NCBI RefSeq assembly: GCF_016031625.1
Contig: NZ_JACCHP010000026.1
Location: 62,001 to 126,000 of the forward strand
Origin: Bradyrhizobium agreste
GTDB taxonomy: Bacteria; Pseudomonadota; Alphaproteobacteria; Rhizobiales; Xanthobacteraceae
Length of the DNA: 64,000 nt
Direction of reading: 5' to 3'
A program made the position numbers and the translations under genes. Every line of letters starts with the position of its first letter. Positions within the stretch are counted from its first letter, which is position 1. This document shows positions 51,709 through 59,491 of this stretch, one piece after another. The notes under the pieces are model-generated. The model did no database searches and was not told the origin of the DNA. It saw only the letters and a list, made by a program, of their open reading frames with translations.

Positions 51709-51915
51709 TCACCAATGCACGCTCTGGCTTGGCACGATGAACGTCGTCGTGCTCGGCTGTGTGGCAAGGCTCCTCGCCAGGTACCAGCCGGAGCCGAGGA
51801 CGAGTGCGAGCAAAGCGATGATGGCAAGCAGGTCGATGGTTCTCGGATCGTGTGCCCTATGATCGAGATTCGGGCCAGGCTTGACGTGAAAATGCGGGCT
51901 GATTTTCCAGCGCAT
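51709..51915 (-). CDS. Small single-span membrane protein
   Basis: A 68-residue protein with one strong transmembrane helix (IDLLAIIALLALVLGSGW, about 27-47). A His/Pro-rich N-terminus and a Ser/Thr-rich tail flank it. The stop directly abuts the stop of the convergent exported-protein gene. The ATG at 51915 lacks a clear ribosome site. No family recognised. Confidence 0.55.
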   Translation of the reverse strand: MRWKISPHFHVKPGPNLDHRAHDPRTIDLLAIIALLALVLGSGWYLARSLATQPSTTTFIVPSQSVHW

Positions 51916-52009
51916 TATTGCTTCCTCCCGTGGGGAGCATCAAAACAACGCGGGCGTAAAGTCGAAGGTTCCGGTCAGGGCGGCGCGGCTCAGAGCACCG
52001 CGCTAAACG

Positions 52010-52348
52010 TCAGGATGCATTGACTCCGCGCCAGCGGCCATAGCGCCAGGGCAGATACCAGCGTGCGCCTTTGGGCGCGGTGAGAGGCACGTTGTCGATC
52101 CCGGACGTGCCGAAGGGATTGCAGCGGAGCAGGCGCGCGAGCGTCATCCAGCCGCCGGCCCAGAGCCCGAACCGTTCGATCGCCTCATCGCCATAGGCGG
52201 AGCAGGTCGGCAGGTGCCGGCAATTGTAACCCACCAGCGGTGACAGCGTGTGGCGATACAGCCAGATCAACGCACGGCCGAATCTGCGCGGCAGCCGGAG
52301 CGCACCATCGACGGAACTGGAACGGTGCTGGCAGGCTGAATGCTTCAT
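52010..52348 (-). CDS. yidD: Membrane protein insertion efficiency factor YidD
   Basis: A protein of about 112 residues. The core ALIWLYRHTLSPLVGYNCR then HLPTCSAYGDEAIERFG and RLLRCNPF is the YidD signature, with the three conserved cysteines. YidD helps the YidC insertase place proteins in the inner membrane. It usually sits in rpmH-rnpA-yidD-yidC, but here it is alone. ATG 52348 (MKHSACQHR) chosen; an upstream ATG at 52384 adds 12 residues. Confidence 0.93.
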   Translation of the reverse strand: MKHSACQHRSSSVDGALRLPRRFGRALIWLYRHTLSPLVGYNCRHLPTCSAYGDEAIERFGLWAGGWMTLARLLRCNPFGTSGIDNVPLTAPKGARWYLPWRYGRWRGVNAS

Positions 52349-52603
52349 GTGCGCTTTGCCGCTACCTTGAGCGGAATGTTGCATGGTTCCGGGGCAGGGA
52401 ACTGTAAGCTGTTGTTTCTATGCCATATTTTGCCTGCTTTTTGGGAGCAGTGCAGCAAGTATCTGTGGACGAACTGTATTCGCCCGGATACCATTTTTAT
52501 GACGGCCGTGTGTAGAAACATACGCCTGTATGATGGACTCAGATTGCGCTACCGGGGATTGTTTGGGGACCTTGGGGCTTTGGGGCTTGGGGAAGGAACC
52601 AGA

Positions 52604-53497
52604 TTGAGACTTCTGAACTCCCTTCATCTTCGCGGCTGGTTGCTGGTGGGAACCGCCGTTTGTGGAGTCGCGCTGGCTGGCGCCGTCGCGACATTCGGAT
52701 CGTCGGCCCGCGCCGGCGCTGCCCTCGAAGAGCGCAAGCTGCCGATGAAGTTCAGCTGGGTCGCCTGTGAGCCGAACTGCCGCGGCTGGATCAGCGCGGT
52801 CGGCATCATCACGGCCGATACGCCCAAAGACTTCGAAGAGTTTTCGCGCGGACGCCAGCTCGGCGGCGCCACCGTGGTGCTCGATTCCAGCGGCGGTTCC
52901 GTCAATGACGCGATCACGCTCGGCCGACGTTTCCGCAATCTCGGGCTTTTGACCACGGTCGGTGTAAGCCTCCGTGGCGGCCCATCGACGCGTCCGGCGG
53001 TCGCGCCGGGAGCCTATTGCGAATCGATGTGCGTGTTCCTGCTGCTGGCCGGCAAGAAGCGCTACGTGCCGGAAGCCGCCCATGTCCGGGTTCACCAGAT
53101 CTGGATGGGCGACCGCGCCGACGATGCCAAGGCGGCGAGCTACAACGCGCAGGACCTGATGATCGTGGAGCGCGACATCGGCCGCCTCGCCAAATACACC
53201 TTCGACATGGGTGGCGCCGGGGACCTGCTGTCGCTTGCGCTCAGCGTCCCGCCCTGGGAGGACTTGCACGAGCTCGACGCCGGCGAACTCAAGCTCACCA
53301 ATCTGGTCACGACCGATCTCGTGGCTGACGTGCTCCCGCACGTGGACATCTCGGCGCCGGCAATGGCGGAGCTTGCACGGAAGACGCAGGCCAGGTTCGG
53401 CGTGGAACCGGAGCAGGCCTCCAAGTCGACCAAGACGGCGGAAGCCGTGCCAACCGGTAGCGTTGCCACGCCGGCTGCGACGGCGCAGCAGAAGTAA
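52604..53497 (+). CDS. Periplasmic ClpP-fold protein (COG3904-like)
   Basis: A protein of about 297 residues with a signal peptide or N-terminal anchor (LLVGTAVCGVALAGAVATF, about 12-35) and a crotonase/ClpP-like domain. VVLDSSGGSVNDAI is the oxyanion strand and helix, CESMCVFLLLAGKKR holds the expected Ser of the nucleophile position, and VRVHQI holds a His. The TTG at 52604 was chosen because AAGGAA lies six bases upstream, a much better site than the ATG at 52499. Such proteins are predicted exported serine proteases or pseudoproteases; activity is unproven. Confidence 0.78.
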   Translation: MRLLNSLHLRGWLLVGTAVCGVALAGAVATFGSSARAGAALEERKLPMKFSWVACEPNCRGWISAVGIITADTPKDFEEFSRGRQLGGATVVLDSSGGSVNDAITLGRRFRNLGLLTTVGVSLRGGPSTRPAVAPGAYCESMCVFLLLAGKKRYVPEAAHVRVHQIWMGDRADDAKAASYNAQDLMIVERDIGRLAKYTFDMGGAGDLLSLALSVPPWEDLHELDAGELKLTNLVTTDLVADVLPHVDISAPAMAELARKTQARFGVEPEQASKSTKTAEAVPTGSVATPAATAQQK

Positions 53498-53572
53498 GAT
53501 TTCTACTCCCGGTGCGCAATTGCGCACCAAGGTTCGCGCTGCACGCGTCCCGGAATGCCATCGAAGGAAAGT

Positions 53573-54028
53573 TCAGCCTTGCGCTGCGGCCGGCTGTTTG
53601 ATTTTGGCCTCGATCTGGCCGATGGCATCAACCACGGCATCGAAGGTGAGAAGCGTCGAGGCATGGCGCGCCTTGTAGTCGCGGACTGGCTCGAGGAACT
53701 TGATCTCCTCCCATTTGCCTTGAGGAGGCGCACCATTCTCCTTCAGCATCTTGCGAACGGTTTCGCGTAACTCACGGAGTTCGCTCGCAGTCGAGCCGAC
53801 CACGTGACTTGCCATGATGGATGAAGAGGCCTGGCCCAAGGCGCAGGCCTTCACGTCATGGGCGAAGTCGGTGACAGTGTCCCCGTTCATCTTGAGATCG
53901 ACCTTCACGGTCGAGCCGCACAGCTTGGAATGGGCGGTCGCGGACGCATCGGGGTCCGACAACCGTCCGAGGCGCGGAATATTCCCGGCCAGCTCGATGA
54001 TCCGCTTGTTGTAAATGTCGTTCAGCAT
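53573..54028 (-). CDS. Iron-sulfur scaffold protein, IscU/SufU-like
   Basis: A 151-residue protein of the IscU_N family. Two of the three cluster-binding cysteines are present: C37 (KLCGSTV) and C62 (KACALGQ). The third, normally in a R-x-K-C motif, is replaced: the region reads YKARHASTLL (S124 or A123 at the equivalent position, with H122 nearby). NifU-like family members of alphaproteobacteria often look like this (from memory), so His or Ser may be the third ligand or the protein may act as a carrier. ATG 54028. It is divergent from folE. Confidence 0.82.
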   Translation of the reverse strand: MLNDIYNKRIIELAGNIPRLGRLSDPDASATAHSKLCGSTVKVDLKMNGDTVTDFAHDVKACALGQASSSIMASHVVGSTASELRELRETVRKMLKENGAPPQGKWEEIKFLEPVRDYKARHASTLLTFDAVVDAIGQIEAKIKQPAAAQG

Positions 54029-54282
54029 GTCATGGAGTCCAACACGTCCACACCCGTTTCCGGGCCGGGTCGGCCTTGGCGGGCGCCGCCCACGGTCCTA
54101 TATAGGGGCGGAACTGGTGGAAAAACAGTCCAGCGGTGCGGGTGGCGGTGATCCAGATCTGTGCTGCCGGCGTTGTGACCTCGGGACTTTTGCACCGAAA
54201 TTGTTCTGTTCAGGCGTCCGGCGGCTTGGCCGCCCCGTCTGCCGGTGACACTCCGGCCGTTAGGCCGTCGAACGGAGTCGAT

Positions 54283-54975
54283 ATGGACGCAGCAATCAAA
54301 TCCATCCGCCCGGGCAAGCCCTCTGACCGGCAGCACGAGAGCCGCCCGGCCGAGCTCGATCCTGCCGAATTCCTCACTGCCGCCGTCCGCGCCGACCAGC
54401 CGCGCCCCGCGCGCGCCGAGGCGGAAGCGGCGGTGAAGACGCTGCTCGCCTATATCGGCGAGAACACCGAGCGCGAGGGCCTGCTCGACACGCCACGCCG
54501 CGTCGTCGAGGCTTTCGACGAGCTCTATCAGGGCTACCACCAGTGCCCGGCCGAGGTGCTCGACCGCACCTTCGGCGAGACGGCGGGCTATGACGATTTC
54601 GTGCTGGTGCGCGACATCGAGTTCACCTCGCAATGCGAGCATCACATGATGCCGTTCTACGGCAAGGCGCACATCGCCTATACGCCGGTGGAGCGCGTCG
54701 TCGGCCTGTCCAAGCTTGCCCGCTTGACCGACATCTTCGCCCGCCGGCTCCAGACCCAGGAGCACCTGACCGCGCAGATCGCCGCCGCGATCGACGAGGT
54801 CCTCAAGCCTCGCGGTGTTGCCGTGCTGATCGAGGCCGAGCATACCTGCATGTCGGTGCGCGGCGTCTCCAAGCATGGCGCCTCCACCTTCACCAGCCGT
54901 TTCACCGGCATGTTCCGCGACAATCCGGCGGAGCAGGCCCGTTTCCTGTCCCTGGTGCGAGGCGCGACGCGCTGA
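54283..54975 (+). CDS. folE: GTP cyclohydrolase I
   Basis: A protein of about 230 residues that converts GTP to 7,8-dihydroneopterin triphosphate, first step of folate and tetrahydropterin synthesis. The type IA signature is complete: REGLLDTPRRVVEAF, SQCEHHMMPF (zinc Cys and His), RVVGLSKLAR, and AEHTCMSVRG with the second Cys. The N-terminal extension of about 45 residues is not catalytic. ATG 54283 is preceded by GGAG. hisI follows 26 bp later on the same strand, so they may be co-transcribed although the pathways differ. Confidence 0.96.
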   Translation: MDAAIKSIRPGKPSDRQHESRPAELDPAEFLTAAVRADQPRPARAEAEAAVKTLLAYIGENTEREGLLDTPRRVVEAFDELYQGYHQCPAEVLDRTFGETAGYDDFVLVRDIEFTSQCEHHMMPFYGKAHIAYTPVERVVGLSKLARLTDIFARRLQTQEHLTAQIAAAIDEVLKPRGVAVLIEAEHTCMSVRGVSKHGASTFTSRFTGMFRDNPAEQARFLSLVRGATR

Positions 54976-55001
54976 CCTCGCGAAAACCGGCGAGAGTTAC
55001 T

Positions 55002-55424
55002 GTGTCCGCTCACTCCCATGAGATCGAGGAGGGCCTCACCTTCCTGCCCAAGTTCGATGCCGCTGGCCTCGTGACGGTCGTCGCCACCGACGTCGCTACC
55101 GGCGACGTGCTCATGGTCGCGCACATGAACGACGAGGCGTTGCGCAAGACGATTGCGACCGGCGAAGCCTGGTACTTCAGCCGCTCGCGCAATGCCCTGT
55201 GGCGAAAAGGTGAGACGTCGGGTCAGACCCAGCGCGTCGTCGAAATGCGCACCGATTGCGATCAGGATGCGGTCTGGATCCGCGTCGAGCAGATCGGTGC
55301 GGCCTGCCATACCGGCCGGCGGTCGTGCTTCTATCGCAAGGTCGAGGCCGAGGGCGGAGGAGCCAGGCTGGTCTTTACCGGGGCCGAGCGGCTGTTCGAT
55401 CCGAACGACGTTTACAAGAAGTAG
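55002..55424 (+). CDS. hisI: Phosphoribosyl-AMP cyclohydrolase
   Basis: A 140-residue enzyme of histidine synthesis that opens the purine ring of PR-AMP. LPKFDAAGLVTVVATD and VLMVAHMNDEAL, then EAWYFSRSR and LWRKGETSGQTQ, are the family core. DCDQDA supplies the Mg-binding acidic cluster. Zn cysteines occur in CDQD, AACHTG and RSC. The start is GTG 55002 (VSAHSHE), 26 bp after folE. There is no HisE domain fused. This is a complete, ordinary hisI. Confidence 0.95.
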   Translation: MSAHSHEIEEGLTFLPKFDAAGLVTVVATDVATGDVLMVAHMNDEALRKTIATGEAWYFSRSRNALWRKGETSGQTQRVVEMRTDCDQDAVWIRVEQIGAACHTGRRSCFYRKVEAEGGGARLVFTGAERLFDPNDVYKK

Positions 55425-55431
55425 CAGCCTG

Positions 55432-55534
55432 TCATTCCGGGGCGCGCGGAGAGCGCGAGCCCGGAATCCATCGCAAGGCATCACGCGCAGCTCAATGGAT
55501 TCCGGGCCCATCGCTTCGCGATGCCCCGGAACGA
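55432..55534. repeat. Palindromic repeat, CATTCCGGGG type
   Basis: A long imperfect inverted repeat: TCATTCCGGGGCG at 55432 pairs with a mirror arm ending at 55534, with GGAATCCAT/ATGGATTCC close to the loop. It directly follows hisI (stop 55424). It resembles REP-like elements I recall from Bradyrhizobium. Confidence 0.75.
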
Positions 55535-55548
55535 CGAGGGCAGCCGAA

Positions 55549-55563
55549 TTAACCCCGCCTTAA
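55549..55563. promoter_or_regulatory. Candidate CtrA box upstream of transglycosylase-like gene
   Basis: TTAA at 55549-55552, seven bases, TTAA at 55560-55563 followed by C: an exact full CtrA consensus, about 80 bp before the ATG at 55642. Confidence 0.5.
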
Positions 55564-55641
55564 CCATACCTGTCCCACGGTAAGACGACGGGCGCCGAAT
55601 TGCCGGCGTCGTTCAGCGCCGCGCGGGGCGGGCACTCCATC

Positions 55642-56661
55642 ATGTCGATCGACAATTTCAGTGCCACGCAGACGGCCGGCCTTGATCCGTCGCGGGCGCG
55701 TGTCGCCGGTGCGATCAAGCAGGCCTCGAACATCACGGGTGTCAGCTTCCAGTACATGCTGACCACCGCCAAGATGGAATCGGATTTCGATCCGACGGCG
55801 GGAGCCACCACCTCGTCCGCGCACGGACTCTACCAGTTCATCGACCAGACCTGGCTCGGTACAGTGAAGGAGGCCGGCGCCCAGCTCGGCTATGGCAGCT
55901 ACGCCGACGCCATCACCAGGACGTCATCGGGCACCTACACCGTCGAGGATCCCGTCAAGAAGCGGTCGATCATGAAGCTGCGCGACGACCCCGAAGCCGC
56001 TTCCGCCATGGCGGCGGCATTGACGCAGTCCAACAGCTTCAAGCTCACCGGTTTGCTCGGGCGGAGGCCGAGCGACAGCGAGCTCTACATGGCGCATTTC
56101 ATGGGCGTTGGCGGCGCCGCAAAGCTCATTGCCAACGCCGAGGACAATCCGCAAGCCGTCGGCGCGCGGCTGTTTCCCAACGCGGCGGCCGCCAACCGCT
56201 CGATCTTCTACGCCAAGGATGGCCGCGCCCGCAGTGTCTCCGAGGTTTATTCGGTGCTGGACGCCCGCTATGCCAGCGCCGCGAATTCAAGGGTGACCCG
56301 CAGCGCGATGGCGATGTATGGCGGCACGCCCTCGACCACGCAGGTCGCGAGTGCCAATGCGGTCGTGCCCACTGCGCCTATCGTGGACAACGCCGCCTAT
56401 CTCCAGACCTTCCCGAATAGCCGCACAGTGACGCCCGTCAGCGCGACGTCGTCGGCACAGGTCGCGGACAATGCGGCGAGCACGCCGGTGTTTCGTTCGA
56501 TCTATCAACCCGGCGATGCCACACAGCCGGTCTCGACCACAGTGCAGAAATTATGGGGCAACAAGGCCTCGCTGACCTCGGTCGCCGCAGTGACGCCGGA
56601 CGTGCGGCCGCCGCAACCGCTCGATCTCTTCAGTGATCGCAGCGGCACGTTCTCGAGCTAG
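55642..56661 (+). CDS. Lytic-transglycosylase-like protein, possibly flagellum- or division-linked
   Basis: A protein of about 339 residues. Residues about 15-185 look like an SLT/lysozyme-type domain: TAKMESDFDPTAGA contains the catalytic Glu (MES), followed by SSAHGLYQFIDQTWL. The rest is a low-complexity Ser/Thr/Ala/Pro-rich tail. No signal peptide is obvious, so it may use a special export route. A perfect CtrA-type box lies just upstream, consistent with flagellar or cell-cycle expression; this is an inference. ATG 55642 is preferred over TTG 55600. Confidence 0.8.
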   Translation: MSIDNFSATQTAGLDPSRARVAGAIKQASNITGVSFQYMLTTAKMESDFDPTAGATTSSAHGLYQFIDQTWLGTVKEAGAQLGYGSYADAITRTSSGTYTVEDPVKKRSIMKLRDDPEAASAMAAALTQSNSFKLTGLLGRRPSDSELYMAHFMGVGGAAKLIANAEDNPQAVGARLFPNAAAANRSIFYAKDGRARSVSEVYSVLDARYASAANSRVTRSAMAMYGGTPSTTQVASANAVVPTAPIVDNAAYLQTFPNSRTVTPVSATSSAQVADNAASTPVFRSIYQPGDATQPVSTTVQKLWGNKASLTSVAAVTPDVRPPQPLDLFSDRSGTFSS

Positions 56662-56708
56662 TCTCCGCGCCGTGTCCCGGACAAGGCGCAGCGCGCAAGC
56701 GGTGCGCC

Positions 56709-56753
56709 GCAGAGCCGAGACCCAGCCTGCATACAAAGAATGGGCCCCGGCTC
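56709..56753. repeat. Palindromic repeat, GCAGAGCCG type (second member)
   Basis: GCAGAGCCGAGACCCA (56709-56724) and TGGGCCCCGGCTC (56741-56753) form an imperfect inverted repeat. The same sequence type is at 37113-37168. It lies after the transglycosylase-like gene stop at 56661. Confidence 0.7.
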
Positions 56754-56938
56754 AGCAGCGCATCACTGCGTGCTGCGCCGCGTCCGGGGCACGTGCGGCA
56801 CGCACCTTTGTTCCCTTAACAAATCATCAATGAAACCAGCCAGTTATGGTGAACGCTTTGTTAAGCGTCGTGGTTTATTTTGTGTTGCAGGTGACGAGCC
56901 GTCATCGTTCTTCGTTTGTTGTGTAAGCCGGAAGCAGC

Positions 56939-58114
56939 ATGATTGTTCGGCAGTTCATTCATTGGATCAGGACGGCGCCCGCAGGCGAGCGGGCCGAGGC
57001 AACGCGGGCGCTGGCCCGGGCCTGGCTGATCTCGGACCTTTCTGCAGACGACCGCATCGCCGCCGAAGGCGCGCTTCTGATGCTGCTCGACGATCCCTCG
57101 CCGCTGGTGCGGCAGGCGATGGCCGAAGCCTTTGCCCGCAGCCTTGACGCGCCGGGCGCAATCGTGCGGGCGCTGTCCGCCGATCAGCCCACGGTCGCGT
57201 TGCCGGTGCTCGAACATTCCCCGCTCCTGATCGACGCCGATCTCGTCGACATCGTCGCGACCGGCAGCGAGGAGGTGCAATGCGCGGTGGCCCGCCGCAT
57301 CGCATTGCCGGTGTCGGTGTGCGCCGCGATCGCCGAAGTCGGCTGCGCGGCTGCCGCGCTGGAGCTGATCGAGAATCCCCACGCCGAACTCGCCCCGTTC
57401 TCCTGGGACCGGATCGTCGAGCGTCACGGCCATCTCGCTGCGATCCGCGAGGCGATGCTGGTGCTGGAGGATCTGCCGGCCGCAACGCGTGCGGCGCTGG
57501 TGGCAAAGCTCTCCGAGACGCTCGCGCAATTCGTCGTGGCGCGGAACTGGCTGAGCGCCGACCGCGCTGACCGCATCGCCATCGAGGCGCGCGACCGCTC
57601 CACCATGAACATCGCTGCGCGCTCGCGCGGCGATGACATGCAGGGCCTGGTCCGGCATTTGCGCATCACCGGCCAGCTGACCGCGGGCCTGATCCTGCGC
57701 GCGCTGCTGTCGGGCAATCTCGACCTGTTCGAGGCGGCACTCGCCGAGCTCGCCGATCTGCCGCTGGCGCGCGTCTCGGCGCTGCTGCACGACCGCGGCG
57801 GCAACAGCGTGCACGCGCTGCTCCGTCGCGCCGGGCTTCCGGAGGCGACGTTTGCAGCGTTCCAGGTCGCGCTCGATGCCTGCCACGAGCAGGGCTTCGT
57901 CGATAGCGACGACGGCGCGGTGCGGCTGCGCCGGCGCATGGTCGAACGCGTGCTCACCCATTGCGAGACCGATCGCGGCGCGACCGAGCCGCTGATGGTC
58001 CTGCTGCGCCGCTTCGCCACCGAATCCGCGCGCGAAGAGGCACGGCTGTTCTGCGACGAGCTGGTCGCGGACGATGCGATCGATCCTGTGTACGACGATC
58101 TGATCGCCGCATAA
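56939..58114 (+). CDS. DUF2336 domain-containing protein
   Basis: A 391-residue, mostly alpha-helical protein of the alphaproteobacterial DUF2336 family (PF10098). The N-terminal half shows HEAT-like helical repeats (DDRIAAEGALLMLLDDPSPLVRQAMAEAF), and the C-terminal half is the family-specific region. It may be a scaffold or partner-binding signalling protein; no enzyme motif. Start ATG 56939 lacks a strong ribosome site, but the upstream sequence does not offer a better one. It is followed by a palindromic repeat and converges on the HPt gene. Confidence 0.85.
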   Translation: MIVRQFIHWIRTAPAGERAEATRALARAWLISDLSADDRIAAEGALLMLLDDPSPLVRQAMAEAFARSLDAPGAIVRALSADQPTVALPVLEHSPLLIDADLVDIVATGSEEVQCAVARRIALPVSVCAAIAEVGCAAAALELIENPHAELAPFSWDRIVERHGHLAAIREAMLVLEDLPAATRAALVAKLSETLAQFVVARNWLSADRADRIAIEARDRSTMNIAARSRGDDMQGLVRHLRITGQLTAGLILRALLSGNLDLFEAALAELADLPLARVSALLHDRGGNSVHALLRRAGLPEATFAAFQVALDACHEQGFVDSDDGAVRLRRRMVERVLTHCETDRGATEPLMVLLRRFATESAREEARLFCDELVADDAIDPVYDDLIAA

Positions 58115-58123
58115 CAAGATGCC

Positions 58124-58215
58124 GCAGGGTGGGCAAAGGCGCGAAGCGCCGTGCCCACAATCTATCAGCGCAGCTGATGTCGATTGGTGGGCACGCTCCG
58201 CTTTGCCCACCCTGC
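58124..58215. repeat. Palindromic repeat, GGGTGGGCAAAG type
   Basis: GCAGGGTGGGCAAAG (58124-58138) and CTTTGCCCACCCTGC (58201-58215) are perfect 15-bp inverted repeats. Inner GTGCCCAC/GTGGGCAC arms also pair. It fills the gap between convergent DUF2336 and HPt genes and may terminate both. Confidence 0.8.
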
Positions 58216-58236
58216 GATAGTTTGCGCGCGGCGAAA

Positions 58237-58815
58237 CTACTCGCCCGGCGCAATGTTCGGGGACAGGATCATCTCGAGATGCTCGGGGCGGTCGCGGTTG
58301 ACATGGGCAAGATAATCGTCGGCGACCTTGCGCAGGCGGCGGCTGAGCTCGGCCGAGACGCTGATCCTGTCCAGCCTGGTGTTCTCGTGCACGATGGCGA
58401 GAATGGCGTTGATGTGGTGCGTGAACAGCTCGGCCGGCACCTTGTCCAGGTCAGGCGCGTGCTCGATGACGCGGCACAGGCTTTCAGCGATGCCTGCTGC
58501 TGAAGCAAAGCCGAAGGTCGCCGCATCGCCCTTGATGTCGTGCGCGGCGTGAAACAGCTCGTCGCGCGTTTTCTTCGTGAAGCCGTCCTTCTGCACGGCC
58601 GTCCAGGCGGCGGACAGTCGCTGGACCTCGATCGCCATCCAGTCCTTGAACTCGCCGGAGAGGCTCGCGAGCGCCTGCTCGGCGCGGCCGACCGGGTCGT
58701 CCAGGTCTTTTTCTTCGACACGGCGCAGGACCTTGCGCAGCGGATTGGGCTGCGTGATGACCTGGTGTGTGGCGAAGGCCTTGACCTCGATGTCCTTTGC
58801 GCTGTTCTTCGCCAT
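58237..58815 (-). CDS. HPt (histidine phosphotransfer) domain protein
   Basis: A protein of about 192 residues. A helical region near residues 80-160 contains FHAAHDIKGDAATFGF, the HPt signature with phospho-accepting H92. A longer N-terminal part (1-60) is not assigned. It lies 28 bp after the receiver-domain gene on the same strand, so the two very likely form a phosphorelay pair. ATG 58815 (MAKNSAKDIE) is the natural start. Partner kinase is not in the window. Confidence 0.88.
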   Translation of the reverse strand: MAKNSAKDIEVKAFATHQVITQPNPLRKVLRRVEEKDLDDPVGRAEQALASLSGEFKDWMAIEVQRLSAAWTAVQKDGFTKKTRDELFHAAHDIKGDAATFGFASAAGIAESLCRVIEHAPDLDKVPAELFTHHINAILAIVHENTRLDRISVSAELSRRLRKVADDYLAHVNRDRPEHLEMILSPNIAPGE

Positions 58816-58843
58816 GATGCCTGCCTCGTCCGAAGAGGTTGCG

Positions 58844-59389
58844 CTAGATGGAGGAGCGGGCCTTGTCGAGCAGCGAGGGCTGCTGCAGCACCTCGTGCTT
58901 TTCGCCGACGCGGCGCTCCGGGCCCATATAGGCGGAGTTGGTGTTGCGGCGCCGGTCGGGGCCGAAATAGGTCTTGGTCTTGATGAAGGGGCGGGGATTG
59001 GCGACGACGTTGAGGATGCGCTGATAGAGCCCCTTGGCCGAGATCGGCTTGGCCAGAAATTCGGTGACGCCGGCATCGCGCGCGACGGTGACGCGACGTT
59101 TCTCCGAATGTCCGGTCAGCATGATGATGGGGGCGTAGGGATTGCCCTTGGATTCCGGCTGGCGGATCATCTGCGCGAGCTCGAGCCCGTCGAAGATCGG
59201 CATGGCCCAGTCGGTGATGACGATGTCGGGCACGTAATGGCTGTACATTTCGAGCGCCGTGGCGCCGTCCTCGGCCTCATAGACCTCGCGCGCGCCGAAC
59301 GAATGCAGCAGCGTCCGCAGGATGCGGCGCATGTGCGGATTGTCGTCGCAGACGAGGAAGCGCAGCTTGTTGAAGTCGATACGGAACAT
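58844..59389 (-). CDS. CheY-like response regulator
   Basis: A 181-residue protein. The receiver domain (about 8-125) has the acidic pair D15/D16, the phospho-acceptor D60 (VITDWAMP), T92 (MLTGHS) and K114 (LAKP), so it should be phosphorylatable. A C-terminal extension (about 130-181, YFGPDRRRNTN, YMGPERRVGEKHE) is basic and has no DNA-binding fold. It is the first gene of the RR-HPt pair. ATG 59389. An inverted repeat sits just upstream at 59412-59455. Confidence 0.92.
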   Translation of the reverse strand: MFRIDFNKLRFLVCDDNPHMRRILRTLLHSFGAREVYEAEDGATALEMYSHYVPDIVITDWAMPIFDGLELAQMIRQPESKGNPYAPIIMLTGHSEKRRVTVARDAGVTEFLAKPISAKGLYQRILNVVANPRPFIKTKTYFGPDRRRNTNSAYMGPERRVGEKHEVLQQPSLLDKARSSI

Positions 59390-59411
59390 GACGCCCGGGC
59401 CAGAAGCGGGT

Positions 59412-59455
59412 CAACCTTCGTTAACCATATCGTGCCGGGAGTTAACGAAGGGTTG
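59412..59455. promoter_or_regulatory. Inverted repeat upstream of the receiver gene
   Basis: CAACCTTCGTTAAC (59412-59425) pairs with GTTAACGAAGGGTTG (59441-59455), one extra G. It lies between the nadK stop (59492) and the receiver gene start (59389), all on the minus strand. It could end nadK transcripts or be an operator; both arms contain GTTAAC. Confidence 0.45.
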
Positions 59456-59491
59456 CGGCCAGGCCTGAGGCGGTGTCGCAGGGCAGGCGGT

